From positions 372,001-436,000 of the forward strand of contig NZ_RJVQ01000001.1 in assembly GCF_003856525.1 (NCBI RefSeq): a stretch of DNA of 64,000 nucleotides, in the 5' to 3' direction. The stretch comes from Vibrio viridaestus. GTDB taxonomy: Bacteria > Pseudomonadota > Gammaproteobacteria > Enterobacterales > Vibrionaceae. Made by a program: the position numbers and the translations under genes. Below are positions 54,452-63,287 of this stretch, piece by piece; position 1 is the stretch's first letter, and the number at the start of each line of letters is the position of its first letter. The notes under the pieces are model-generated. The model did no database searches. It saw nothing but the letters and a program-made list of their open reading frames with translations, and was not told the origin of the DNA.

Positions 54452-54848
54452 AAACCTGAAAATCCAAATTCACGTTAGATGTTTCTATCAAAATAAATTT
54501 AACTCTCTTTCAAAGATCTATCATTTTCATGATAGTTTCCAAATTAAAAACTCGCATAAATTTTAAATTAAATGAAATATTATTTACTTCAAAAATAAAA
54601 AACATTTCAATTTAATGTAAGTCTCAATTTTTATTATTTCCTATAAAATATTATCTGATCAAGATCTCTAATATTGCAATAACAATTAAATAAGCTTGTT
54701 TTGTGCTAATTCGTAATTTTATTGTTCTATCGGCTCTCTATATCTCTACATAACCTATTTATTAGATAGATAAATATGGCTCGATGCCATAAATATCGTT
54801 TTCGAAAATAATAACTAATGCAATTATGTGAAATATAAGGAGCACTCA
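54452..54848. promoter_or_regulatory. AT-rich leader of the sugar-porter gene with AraC-type sites
   Basis: No gene is visible in this ~400-bp, very AT-rich region. At 54699-54728 it holds TTTTGTGCT and, 21 bp later, TATTGTTCT, direct repeats shared with two other promoters of the cluster. The repeats lie about 120-150 nt before the start codon, in the usual place for an AraC-family activator. Confidence 0.6.
54699..54728 (+). promoter_or_regulatory. Candidate AraC half-site pair before the sugar porter gene
   Basis: TTTTGTGCT (54699-54707) and TATTGTTCT (54720-54728) are direct repeats with exact 21-bp spacing. The 13 bases TTGTTTTGTGCTA starting at 54696 are identical to those at 57380-57392 before the dehydrogenase gene. 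Confidence 0.6.
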
Positions 54849-56285
54849 ATGTCTACTACCAAGTCTGAGCACAACGTGGCGTATGTACTATACGTATGCC
54901 TAGTTGCTGCTTTTGGAGGATTGTTGCTAGGATTTGACTCTTCGGTAATATCAGGTGCTATCGAGCCACTGAGTCAACACTACCAACTCACTGCGTCTGA
55001 AAAAGGTTGGGCAGTATCAAACGTCATTATCGGCTGTATTATCGGCTGCTTCACCGCGGGTAGTCTCGCAGATAAATATGGTCGAAAAATTGCCCTCATT
55101 ATAACAGCTCTACTGTTTGCTGTATCGGCGCTGGGCTCTGCAATCGCAACGGATTTCACCGTCTTTGTCATTTTCCGTATGATAGGTGGACTTGCTATCG
55201 GTACCGCATGTGTTGTCTCTCCCGTCTATATTGCGGAAGTTGCACCAAAAGATATGCGTGGCCGTGCTTCGACCATGAATCTGGTATGCTTGGTCGGCGG
55301 GCAACTCCTCGTTCTTATTTCAAATTATTTAATTGCTCGCGGCGCAACTGACCTTTGGCTCGCAGATATGGGATGGCGTTGGATGCTTGGTTCTGAACTT
55401 ATCCCATGTGTGCTCTTCCTTCTATTGATTGGATTTATCCCAGAATCTCCACGCTGGAACGTGATGAAAAATCGCGATGAATCAGCATTAAAAACACTCA
55501 CTCGTATCTCTAATGAATCTCATGCTTTAGAGTTATTAAAACAGATTAAAGAATCTGTACGCTCCACTATTCAAGAAGAGAATCAACCAAAAGAGAAAGT
55601 TAAATTTACTAAACGTACTGTTATCTTTTTGGTCATTGGTGTAGGTCTTGCCACCTTTAACCAACTAACTGGTATCAATGTAATCCAGTACTTTGGCCCT
55701 ACACTGCTCATGAATGTAACGGATTCCGTACAAGAAGCGATGTTTATGTCTATCTTCTTGGTCGGTTTACAGTTCGCAGGCGTTATCGTAGGTCTACAAC
55801 TTATCGACACCCTGGGTCGTCGTCCACTGTTGTTATGGGGTTCTGTCGGTACTGCAATCTGCTTGTTGATCACATTTGTTACCTTCTTTATGGGTGTCAA
55901 AGGCTTCGCATCTGTTATTGGCCTACTTGGTTTCATGTTCATATTCGGTATCACCTGGGCACAGGTTATCTGGGCCGTTATCTCCGAAATATTCCCGAAC
56001 CATTTAAGAGCGGTCGGCACTGGCTTCTCAATTTCAGCAATGTGGATTTCAAGCTTCGTTATCAGCCAAACATTCCCAATGCTTAATGAAAGTTCTTGGT
56101 TAGTAGACCGATTCCACGGTGGCTTCCCACTGCTTGTGTTCGCAGTAGGCGGAGCTATATCATGGTGGTTTGTAAAAGCTTATGTTCCTGAAACAAAGGG
56201 AATTCCATTGGAAGAAATGGAAGACCTAGTCCTAAAGCATAATGCGTCAAGAAAAGACCATCATGCAGCTAAAGTCGTTCAGTAG
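54849..56285 (+). CDS. Sugar-porter MFS transporter (IolT/XylE-like)
   Basis: The ~478-residue protein is a twelve-helix major facilitator of the sugar porter family. Its signatures are GFDSSVISGAIEPL near residue 27, DKYGRK in loop 2-3, PESPRWNVM near 205, DTLGRRP in loop 8-9 and PETKG near the C-terminus (about 455). Members carry hexoses, pentoses or inositols by proton symport. An AAGGAG lies just before the ATG at 54849. It is the first gene of a catabolic cluster with an AraC regulator, a Gfo/Idh dehydrogenase and two TIM-barrel proteins, and has the shared half-site motif upstream. IolT-like inositol transport is plausible but unproven. Confidence 0.88.
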   Translation: MSTTKSEHNVAYVLYVCLVAAFGGLLLGFDSSVISGAIEPLSQHYQLTASEKGWAVSNVIIGCIIGCFTAGSLADKYGRKIALIITALLFAVSALGSAIATDFTVFVIFRMIGGLAIGTACVVSPVYIAEVAPKDMRGRASTMNLVCLVGGQLLVLISNYLIARGATDLWLADMGWRWMLGSELIPCVLFLLLIGFIPESPRWNVMKNRDESALKTLTRISNESHALELLKQIKESVRSTIQEENQPKEKVKFTKRTVIFLVIGVGLATFNQLTGINVIQYFGPTLLMNVTDSVQEAMFMSIFLVGLQFAGVIVGLQLIDTLGRRPLLLWGSVGTAICLLITFVTFFMGVKGFASVIGLLGFMFIFGITWAQVIWAVISEIFPNHLRAVGTGFSISAMWISSFVISQTFPMLNESSWLVDRFHGGFPLLVFAVGGAISWWFVKAYVPETKGIPLEEMEDLVLKHNASRKDHHAAKVVQ

Positions 56286-56290
56286 TTGAT

Positions 56291-56328
56291 AAAAATGGCC
56301 AGTGAACTGCGAAGTTCACTGGCCATTA
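56291..56328. terminator. Bidirectional terminator between MFS and AraC genes
   Basis: A perfect 15-bp stem (AATGGCCAGTGAACT and its complement) with a GCGA tetraloop separates the convergent genes. The T-run is better on the minus strand. Confidence 0.85.
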
Positions 56329-56338
56329 CGTATTTCTC

Positions 56339-57217
56339 TTAGGCTAACTTTCTTGCAGACTTAGAATACAAACGAGGAGAACAGCCAACATACTTCTTAA
56401 ATAAGCGAGAAAAATAGTTGTAGTCGTATAACCCCACTTCTAAAGCAATTTCACTAATCATTTTATCTGTCGATACCAACATGTGACTGGCTCGGGTAAT
56501 CCGCAGTCGATTCAGATAATCTACAGGCGTCAATCCTGTCGTTTCTTTAAAAATTCTTCTGAAATGATTGAGGCTAATATTGTGTTTCTGGGCAATGGCT
56601 TGAAAATCAATGTCACCATCCAAATTCATCTCTATTGAATTCAGTATCTTAAAGATAAGGTTATCGTTCTTTTCCAGTTGATAGATGTAGCTTTCATATT
56701 GAGCTTTCATTTTTCTTTTGATCATCAAGATGAGAATTTCCAGATACTTAGTCTTCATCAACGCATAATTCTCATATCCCTTATCTTGCTCTTCCAACAT
56801 ATTGTAAAGCATCGTGATAAGGAAGCTCATCTCATGTGGCTCAAGATGAATAATACCCTGATCATTGATATCAAAGTCCAGATTGACAGGTGTTGCTATA
56901 TCTTTAGGAAGCATATCTTCGAGGTCAATCACCATAGAAGCTATTTCATCACTTAGCTCTTCAAGGAAAAACTGGCAGTTAAAAATCGATGAGACACTAT
57001 GAATCGTAAAACCATGTGCCCTATTTGCAGGAAGAAGAAAACAGTCTCCTGGAACTAAGAGAGCTTTACTGTTATTAAACTCATGAGTACATGACCCCTT
57101 CTCTACCAAAAAAAGTTCATAGTAATTATGGGAATGCATTTCTACTTTCTGCGAGCATACGACACGTTCAACTTCGAATATATTGATAACATTTCGATTT
57201 TTTTGAAAATAATCCAT
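56339..57217 (-). CDS. AraC-family regulator with cupin-type sensor domain
   Basis: The 292-residue protein has an N-terminal cupin-like ligand domain (about 15-100: HSHNYYELFLVEKGSCTHEF). The C-terminal AraC/XylS DNA-binding domain (about 190-288) contains two helix-turn-helices: FQAIAQKHNISLNHFRRIFKETTG, then ISEIALEVGLYDYNYFSRLFKKYVG. It is divergent from the Gfo/Idh dehydrogenase and convergent with the sugar porter. The tandem half-sites found before the porter, the dehydrogenase and the IolH/IolE operon are best explained as its binding sites, probably as an activator responding to the cluster substrate (inference). Confidence 0.9.
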   Translation of the reverse strand: MDYFQKNRNVINIFEVERVVCSQKVEMHSHNYYELFLVEKGSCTHEFNNSKALLVPGDCFLLPANRAHGFTIHSVSSIFNCQFFLEELSDEIASMVIDLEDMLPKDIATPVNLDFDINDQGIIHLEPHEMSFLITMLYNMLEEQDKGYENYALMKTKYLEILILMIKRKMKAQYESYIYQLEKNDNLIFKILNSIEMNLDGDIDFQAIAQKHNISLNHFRRIFKETTGLTPVDYLNRLRITRASHMLVSTDKMISEIALEVGLYDYNYFSRLFKKYVGCSPRLYSKSARKLA

Positions 57218-57540
57218 TATTTATCTCTTTATTCACGTTATTGGTCAGTTAAATATCAACTCTAGATAATTTTAATATTATTTTTAGTTTTAAACTTATA
57301 TTTAATTCAGAAAAACTCATTTATGTGCCATTAAAAATATTACTTTAATCACAAAAAATTAATTAAGAATTATTGATCGTTGTTTTGTGCTAGTGAAATT
57401 ACGTTTTGTTCTTTTTTTGATAGTGAGGAAAGCTTAATTTAAGTTTGATTGATGTCTTTAGTTGATAGGAAATATCAACAGCTTTTATCAGAGAATCAAG
57501 AAAGTCATCTGATTAGGTTTTAATTTCTTGGAGTAAGATA
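57218..57540. promoter_or_regulatory. Divergent araC/dehydrogenase promoter region
   Basis: No gene is visible. At 57383-57412 there is a half-site pair TTTTGTGCT / TTTTGTTCT with 21-bp spacing, about 130 nt before the dehydrogenase start. The rest is AT-rich. Confidence 0.55.
57383..57412 (+). promoter_or_regulatory. Candidate AraC half-site pair before the Gfo/Idh gene
   Basis: TTTTGTGCT (57383-57391) and TTTTGTTCT (57404-57412) are direct repeats at 21 bp. Spacing and sequence match the pair before the sugar porter. Confidence 0.65.
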
Positions 57541-58713
57541 ATGATAAATGGAGAAAAAGTAACAACTCATCCAATTCGTTGGGCTATGGTTGGAGGAGGT
57601 AAAGGCAGCAATATCGGTTACATGCACCGTTCTGCCGCTTCTCGCGATAACATGTTTCAATTGATCGCTGGTGCATTCGATATTAATGCTGAAAGAGGCA
57701 AAGAATTCGGAACCATGCTTGGTGTAGATGAAGATCGATGCTACCCAGACTACCAAAGCATGTTTGCTGCTGAAGCAAAGCGTCCAGACGGTATAGAAGC
57801 TGTTTCAATCGCCACACCAAATGGTACTCACTATGAAATATGTAAAGCAGCCTTGAATGCAGGCCTTCATGTGGTTTGCGAGAAACCACTATGCTTTAGC
57901 AATGAACAAGCGGATGAACTGGTTGAATTGGCCCAAAGTAAAAACCGTATCGTAGGTGTTACTTATGGTTATTCAGGCCATCAAATGATTCATCAGGCGC
58001 GAGAAATGATCGTTAATGGCGATTTAGGTAAAGTCAGACTCGTTAAAATGCAATTTGCACACGGTGGTTTCAACACAGCGATCGAAAAGGATATCCCAGG
58101 AGCCAAATGGCGGTTGGATCCTAAATTTGCGGGACCGAGCTTTATCTTGGGTGACGTTGGCACACATGTTTTCTTTTTAGGCGAAACTATCGTTCCTAAT
58201 TTTAAAGTCGAAAAATTGTTATGTGCTGCCCAAGCATTTGTTGAAGGCCGCCAGCTAGAAGACAATGCTGAAGTGATGATGAAGTGTAACGATGGTATAT
58301 TCGCATCACTTTGGGCTAGCGGTATCAACTGCGGTGCGCAACATGGCCATATCATTAGAGTCATTGGCGAAAAAGCCAGCATTGAATGGTGGGATGAACA
58401 GCCCAACCAATTAAAATATGAAGTTGCTGGTAAACCCGTTCAATTACTCGAAAGAGGCGCAGACTATCTTTACGATAATGCTCTGGTTGATGACCGAATC
58501 GGCGGTGGACACGCAGAGGGTCTATTTGAATCATGGGCTAACCTGTACCGACGTTTTGCTATCGCGATGGACGCAACCGACAAAGACGATCAGGCAACAC
58601 TTAATTCTTTATGGTATCCGGGAGTGAAAGACGGAGCGATGGGAGTCAAATTTGTGAATACCTGTATTGAGTCAGCCGACAAAGGCGCAGTCTGGGTAGA
58701 CTTTCAACAATAA
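57541..58713 (+). CDS. Gfo/Idh/MocA-family NAD(P)-dependent dehydrogenase
   Basis: The 390-residue protein has a Rossmann fold (MVGGGKGSNIGYMHRSA near residue 15), the family loop VVCEKPL near 117 and a C-terminal alpha/beta substrate domain with the GDVGTHV catalytic His near 203. The GGG-x-G-x-x-IG-x-x-HR start and RPDGIEAVSIATPN segment mark the ~390-residue clade often encoded beside sugar-phosphate-isomerase-like TIM barrels. Known relatives oxidise inositols or the C3 hydroxyl of glucosides. The AraC regulator is divergent. A large hairpin follows the gene. The exact substrate is unknown. Confidence 0.87.
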   Translation: MINGEKVTTHPIRWAMVGGGKGSNIGYMHRSAASRDNMFQLIAGAFDINAERGKEFGTMLGVDEDRCYPDYQSMFAAEAKRPDGIEAVSIATPNGTHYEICKAALNAGLHVVCEKPLCFSNEQADELVELAQSKNRIVGVTYGYSGHQMIHQAREMIVNGDLGKVRLVKMQFAHGGFNTAIEKDIPGAKWRLDPKFAGPSFILGDVGTHVFFLGETIVPNFKVEKLLCAAQAFVEGRQLEDNAEVMMKCNDGIFASLWASGINCGAQHGHIIRVIGEKASIEWWDEQPNQLKYEVAGKPVQLLERGADYLYDNALVDDRIGGGHAEGLFESWANLYRRFAIAMDATDKDDQATLNSLWYPGVKDGAMGVKFVNTCIESADKGAVWVDFQQ

Positions 58714-58736
58714 TTAATCTCTCCTTCGCTCCTCCT

Positions 58737-58785
58737 CGTTCTGCTTACGCTTACATAAATTCGTCACACGAGCGTAAGCAGAACG
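58737..58785. repeat. Perfect 15-bp inverted repeat after the dehydrogenase gene
   Basis: CGTTCTGCTTACGCT (58737-58751) is exactly inverted at 58771-58785, with a 19-nt loop. It may terminate the dehydrogenase transcript, though no T-run follows, or mark the edge of an inserted segment. Confidence 0.7.
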
Positions 58786-58903
58786 TCATATTCCATTGTT
58801 ACATTTTTGTTGGATTTAGTTACGTGCCAGAAAACCGAAATGGATAGCTCGGTTTAGCGCGTCATTAAGATACTTTGTCAGTCTTTGTACTAGGAAAACA
58901 AAA

Positions 58904-60820
58904 ATGTCTCACTCTTCTCAATCTATCGATTCCAGCCGCCGTCGTATGCTTCGTTTTCTTGCTGGAGCGCCAATGCTACCTCTCGCCGGAGGCCTAATGG
59001 GAGCAGGATTTAGCTCTCTTGCTTTAGCTGACTCAAATTCAGAACTCGAATTTATTCGCTTCTTACCCATGGATGCTCCGACTCTGGACAATCCAGCAGC
59101 AATGTCGACAACCACGATTGGCTCGGCACTGCAACTCAAGTTCAAAGATGGAAGCAGCAGAGAAGTCAGGCTTGCATATGAACCGTTTTTTATTACTGGC
59201 GATCATGTTTCTGATGGTATGGGTAAAACTGTTATTGCAGGCGGATACTATGATATCAACAACAAGCCAATTCTGGACCCAACGGCTGGAAACCGTCAGT
59301 TTTTCTCCGACTGTCCAGATGGTTCAAGTCTTCTAATGGTTGAAAATGCGAAAGTAGACGGTGTGTACGGCAACCCTGTTTTTGCGGTTGTTCAATTTGA
59401 ATATACCAGTCGCAATGGTGCTGACGAAGATATGTACGGTCAGCTTCCTTCGCCAATTGCGGTATTAACCTTGGATCAAAACCCGGCAACGGGAGCATTA
59501 AAGCTGGTTAAATACCATAACGTTGACACATCAGGCGTTGAAGGACTTTGGATTACCTGTGGTGCAAGTCTGTCGCCATGGGGAACGCACCTATCTAGCG
59601 AAGAATATGAGCCAGATGCATCTGATCTGGACAATGCTGAATTCAAAAGCTTTAGTCAGCATTTATTCGGTGATAAAAACAGAGCCAATCCATACAACTA
59701 CGGACATCTACCAGAAGTGACGGTCCATAAAGATGGAACGGGTAGTATTGAAAAACATTACTGCATGGGACGTATTTCGCACGAGCTTGTTCAGGTGATG
59801 CCAGACGAACGAACAGTCATCATGGGTGACGATGCGACGAACGGCGGGCTATTTATGTTTATCGCCGATAAAAAGCGTAACCTTTCTTCTGGTACTCTTT
59901 ACGTCGCGAAGTGGACTCAGACATCGGGCAAAGGTGCCGGTGCGGGGGACATCAGTTGGATAAAACTGGGACACGCCACTAGCGATGAAATCAAAAAGCT
60001 AATCGACAGCGGAATCAAAGCCACGGATATCATGGATATTCGAACTAAGGATCCGAAAGACAGCAGCTTTACTCACATACGTTATAGCGGAAAAGACAAC
60101 TGGGTTAAACTCAAACCTGGGAAAGAAAAAGCCGCGGCCTTCCTAGAAACACATCGCTACGCCGCGCTGGCAGGCGGATCTCTTGGTTTCACCAAAATGG
60201 AAGGTACAACCGTTAATATCGCTGACAAGAAAGCGTACTCCGCCATGTCATATATCTATAAAAGTATGACAGACGGTACAACGGATATCCATGTAGAGGG
60301 ACCAAAAGCAGGCGCTGTTTTTGAACACACCTTAAAAGGCGGTCAAAAGGACAACAACGGCGCCAATATTGATAGTGAATGGGTTTCTACACACATGGAA
60401 GTCCCATATAACTTAATCGGTGAAGACTTAGCTCAACCAGATGCTCTGGGTAACACAGCACATGCCGATCGTATCGCTAACCCTGACAACATCAAGTTTT
60501 CTGAAAAATTGAGAACACTCTTTATCGGTGAAGATAGTGGTAACCACGTCAATAATTTCCTCTGGGCATATAATGTCGATACCGGTGATCTTGCGCGAAT
60601 TCTCTCCTGCCCTGCGGGTGCTGAATCTACCGGTTTACATGCTGTCGATGAGATTAACGGCTGGACATACATTATGAGCAACTCGCAACATCCCGGCGAC
60701 TGGGAAAGTCCATTACATGACAAGGTTAAAGAAACACTCGATCCCTTTATCCGAGCTAATTACAAAGATCGATACGGTTCAACGGTGGGCTATATTACGG
60801 GAATGCCCAAAATAGCTTAG
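58904..60820 (+). CDS. phoX: PhoX-family alkaline phosphatase (Tat-exported)
   Basis: The 638-residue precursor has a Tat signal peptide with SRRRMLRFL near residues 11-19 and a hydrophobic stretch ending ALADS near 44. The remainder is a PhoX (DUF839) beta-propeller: GVEGLWITCGASLSPWGTHLSSEEYEP near 205, GRISHELVQVMPDERTVIMGDDATNGGLFMF near 290, and TLFIGEDSGNHVNNFLWAYNVDTG near 545. Family members hydrolyse phosphomonoesters in the periplasm using calcium and iron. It lies inside the AraC-controlled carbohydrate cluster but lacks the half-site motif. It may be controlled separately, for example by phosphate. Confidence 0.92.
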   Translation: MSHSSQSIDSSRRRMLRFLAGAPMLPLAGGLMGAGFSSLALADSNSELEFIRFLPMDAPTLDNPAAMSTTTIGSALQLKFKDGSSREVRLAYEPFFITGDHVSDGMGKTVIAGGYYDINNKPILDPTAGNRQFFSDCPDGSSLLMVENAKVDGVYGNPVFAVVQFEYTSRNGADEDMYGQLPSPIAVLTLDQNPATGALKLVKYHNVDTSGVEGLWITCGASLSPWGTHLSSEEYEPDASDLDNAEFKSFSQHLFGDKNRANPYNYGHLPEVTVHKDGTGSIEKHYCMGRISHELVQVMPDERTVIMGDDATNGGLFMFIADKKRNLSSGTLYVAKWTQTSGKGAGAGDISWIKLGHATSDEIKKLIDSGIKATDIMDIRTKDPKDSSFTHIRYSGKDNWVKLKPGKEKAAAFLETHRYAALAGGSLGFTKMEGTTVNIADKKAYSAMSYIYKSMTDGTTDIHVEGPKAGAVFEHTLKGGQKDNNGANIDSEWVSTHMEVPYNLIGEDLAQPDALGNTAHADRIANPDNIKFSEKLRTLFIGEDSGNHVNNFLWAYNVDTGDLARILSCPAGAESTGLHAVDEINGWTYIMSNSQHPGDWESPLHDKVKETLDPFIRANYKDRYGSTVGYITGMPKIA

Positions 60821-61028
60821 ACATTTTCTTGTCATAACATACTTTAAACAGCCAGCGTCGTCTGGCTGTTTTCTCATCAAACGACTGACATCTATTTTTC
60901 ATTTCTCCACTTATTCAAACGATACGTTGATACCCAGTAAAAGTTAAGTCATAAACCTGCCCCATAACTTGCGCCTCATTCCATCCAAATATCTAATGCT
61001 TTGAGATGGAGAACAGCAGGACTATCTT

Positions 61029-61358
61029 ATGTTAAGAAAATGGCTGATCGCGGCTATTATTGGTTTGCCTATTGGTATTGCTCAGGCAGACACTATTTCG
61101 ATTGAAACCAAATGCCTTGAAGTGAAAGTGGATGGGCTTAGTATTGGCAGCGGAGATTGTGGTCCACAGAGACACTATCATGAACCAGCTCGCCATTACG
61201 ACGAGTACCATTACCATGATGGTCCGAGAGGCCCTGAGTGGAAACACCGCGCTAAGTGGAAACATAATGGGAAAGGTAAACCACCGGGTCACTGGGAAAA
61301 GCGTGAAAAAGTAACATATGAAGAAGAATGGTATTACACTGAGGGCCACCGACACTAA
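61029..61358 (+). CDS. Small exported His-rich protein
   Basis: The 109-residue protein has a Sec signal peptide (about 1-20, ending IAQAD). The mature ~89 residues contain two Cys (near 29 and 43, a likely disulphide) and a region dense in His, Tyr, Arg and Pro (HYHEPARHYDEYHYHDGP, then WKHRAKWKHNGKG). It resembles small periplasmic metal- or polyanion-binding proteins, but no named family is recognised. It follows phoX by ~200 bp on the same strand and is followed by a 23-bp palindrome. Metal binding is inference from composition. Confidence 0.65.
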   Translation: MLRKWLIAAIIGLPIGIAQADTISIETKCLEVKVDGLSIGSGDCGPQRHYHEPARHYDEYHYHDGPRGPEWKHRAKWKHNGKGKPPGHWEKREKVTYEEEWYYTEGHRH

Positions 61359-61366
61359 TCCACTAT

Positions 61367-61389
61367 GATTGCGGTGTCACACCGCAATC
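61367..61389. terminator. 23-bp palindrome between the His-rich gene and the iolE-like gene
   Basis: GATTGCGGTGT and ACACCGCAATC are perfect 11-bp arms around a single C. It can form a hairpin between convergent genes. No T-run follows on either strand, so termination is not certain. Confidence 0.55.
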
Positions 61390-61415
61390 ACTTAGCTTCG
61401 ACCGAGGGTTACGCT

Positions 61416-62342
61416 CTAATTAAACCCCACTTCATGCAAGTAAGTCAGACTCTCTTTTATATCATTCAGCGTTTTGTGATGTTCACGAGGATCTCGTTCT
61501 TGCTCTAGTGTTATCCAGCCGTTGTAGCCCAATTCAGATAGCGTCTTTATTATCGCACCATAATCAACTGCTCCTTTGCCGATAGGACACATAACCTTAT
61601 TCTCGCAAGCTTTGAAGAAGTCCATTTCTTCCGTAATCGCGCGATCATAAACCGCCCTATCAATATCTTTAAAGTGAATAAAATCTATTCGATCGTATTT
61701 GTCTTTAAGCCACTGGGCAGGATCCATTCGTGAGTAGTAAAGGTGACCCGCATCCAAACAAAGTCCCGTCGTTTCATAGCTTGAATTGTCTAGAAATCTA
61801 TCGATTTCATCTGCAAATTCAATATACCCACCAGCGTGTGGATGCAAGACCGCGCGAACCCCATATTTGGTCCAGGCAAGCGTCGATATAAATTCAATGT
61901 TTGTCAACAAAGATGCCCAGTGTGTATCATCTAGCCTAGGCGCCTTATCTGGATTTCCAGCATAAGGACTGCGCTCTGGTTTGATAATATCGATCAGTAC
62001 CAAATATGGCGGTGCAAACTTACCACCATTTACCAGTTTTTCTTTAGGTAACTGAGAAATAAGTGAGCATATGTCCTCCGCTTTTTTTATCAGCTGTGGT
62101 AAGTTTTTCTCGGAAACAAAATCATCGAACAACGTTCCTCCGATGATGTTTAAGCCTCTTTTCCGTAGCGATTCAGAGACAAGTGGTGGATCAAGAGGAA
62201 AGTAGCCATAAGGGCCTAATTCAATTCCTTTGTAACCAGCCTCAGCTACTTCATCAAGAACGTTTTCCCAGGAAGGAATGTAGGGATTATTTGGATCTTC
62301 GACGCCCCATGAACAGGGCGCACTAGCAAACCTGATACTCAT
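61416..62342 (-). CDS. IolE-like sugar isomerase/epimerase (TIM barrel)
   Basis: The 308-residue protein belongs to the AP-endonuclease-2-like TIM-barrel superfamily. The N-terminal APCSWGVEDP near residue 8 is characteristic of IolE (myo-inosose-2 dehydratase) and relatives. GYKGIELGPYGYFP near 36, LHPHAGGYIE near 160, CLDAGHLYYS near 190, DFIHFKDID near 220 and GWITLEQERD near 280 give the metal ligands (Glu, Asp, His, Glu). It could dehydrate or rearrange a keto-cyclitol or 3-keto-sugar. GAGGT precedes its ATG, and it is the second gene after the IolH-like gene, 33 bp away. Confidence 0.82.
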   Translation of the reverse strand: MSIRFASAPCSWGVEDPNNPYIPSWENVLDEVAEAGYKGIELGPYGYFPLDPPLVSESLRKRGLNIIGGTLFDDFVSEKNLPQLIKKAEDICSLISQLPKEKLVNGGKFAPPYLVLIDIIKPERSPYAGNPDKAPRLDDTHWASLLTNIEFISTLAWTKYGVRAVLHPHAGGYIEFADEIDRFLDNSSYETTGLCLDAGHLYYSRMDPAQWLKDKYDRIDFIHFKDIDRAVYDRAITEEMDFFKACENKVMCPIGKGAVDYGAIIKTLSELGYNGWITLEQERDPREHHKTLNDIKESLTYLHEVGFN

Positions 62343-62375
62343 TGTGTATACCTCGATATCGTAAATAAATCATCA

Positions 62376-63287
62376 TCAACGAATGTTGAGTAGCTCTTTT
62401 TCAAGCACCGACTTGGCTTGTATGCCGTCTTCCACTGCTCTTTCAGGGAAACCAAGTGGATTAAATGTCGCGATCGTGTCGGGTTGATCACCGAACCCCA
62501 TTTCACGCAATGTGGCGAATATCCGGTCGAATGGAATATCTCCAGCGCCAATTTCACCGATATGAGCATGACAACGCACCTGTCCACTCCAATAAAGCTC
62601 TGGTGGATTGACGTTGTAACGGAATAACTTGCTGTAGTTATAAGTGTCAGCAACGATGATGTGTTTTAAATGCTTACCGGCGTATTTCAACATCGACTCG
62701 ACGTCGCCAATACCCTCGTCATAATGAAACGTATGAGGGATAGCAAAAAGATAGCCAAATGCCGGGCTATCGTAGCAACGCACGATATCGCAGGTATCAT
62801 CATTGCGTTCATAAAAATCGTTCGGATGGGCCTGCATATCCAAACGCATTCCTTTGCTTTCCATGATCGGCAATATCTCGTCGAGAGAGCGCATCAACTT
62901 AGCTTCACAAAGTTCAGGCTGATTGCGGTCGCCACCAAGCTCTGAGTTAAATACCTTCACCCCCATCACATCAGCAATTTCGATCATGCGTTTCCAACAT
63001 TCAACAGCATACTCTCGGACGAACTCATCGGGGTCGGCAATACGGAAACCTGTGGTAAGAGAAGCGATTTTTAAGCCATTCTTTTCAATTTCTTTTGCAT
63101 GCCATAACGCTTCTTCATTTGTCGCTTTAGGTCGTTTCCAATAACCAGGGAAATAAAGATCATAAGGAGAGATATACTCATAACCAGCTTCCGCTACTTT
63201 TTCATACACTTCTTCGAAAGGGATAGATGAGCGTATTCTGCTGCCTTGAATTTCCCAAAACGCACTGGTATCAAATGTAATTTTCAT
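62376..63287 (-). CDS. IolH-like sugar isomerase/epimerase (TIM barrel)
   Basis: This 303-residue TIM-barrel protein resembles IolH and related proteins of inositol and other polyol pathways. MKITFDTSAFWEI at the start, KVAEAGYEYISPYDLYFPGYW near residue 30, LDMQAHPNDFYERND near 150, IIVADTYNYS near 205 and HAHIGEIGAGDIPFDRIF near 240 are the main blocks with probable metal-binding Glu, His and Asp. AAGGA precedes the ATG. It heads a two-gene operon with the IolE-like gene. Upstream lie three TTAGCAC repeats (GTGCTAA on the coding strand) that match the AraC-type half-sites. Confidence 0.82.
   Translation of the reverse strand: MKITFDTSAFWEIQGSRIRSSIPFEEVYEKVAEAGYEYISPYDLYFPGYWKRPKATNEEALWHAKEIEKNGLKIASLTTGFRIADPDEFVREYAVECWKRMIEIADVMGVKVFNSELGGDRNQPELCEAKLMRSLDEILPIMESKGMRLDMQAHPNDFYERNDDTCDIVRCYDSPAFGYLFAIPHTFHYDEGIGDVESMLKYAGKHLKHIIVADTYNYSKLFRYNVNPPELYWSGQVRCHAHIGEIGAGDIPFDRIFATLREMGFGDQPDTIATFNPLGFPERAVEDGIQAKSVLEKELLNIR

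Noticed and set aside
55583-56020. 145-codon minus-strand open frame inside the sugar-porter gene
   Set aside because: It is antisense to a clear coding sequence, with Thr/Pro/Lys-rich composition typical of a shadow frame.
58785-58824. Possible Pho box before phoX (GTCATA, GTTACA, GTTGGA, GTTACG series)
   Set aside because: Spacing is 13, 11 and 10 bp rather than a regular 11, and only the first unit fits the consensus well. Too weak to call.
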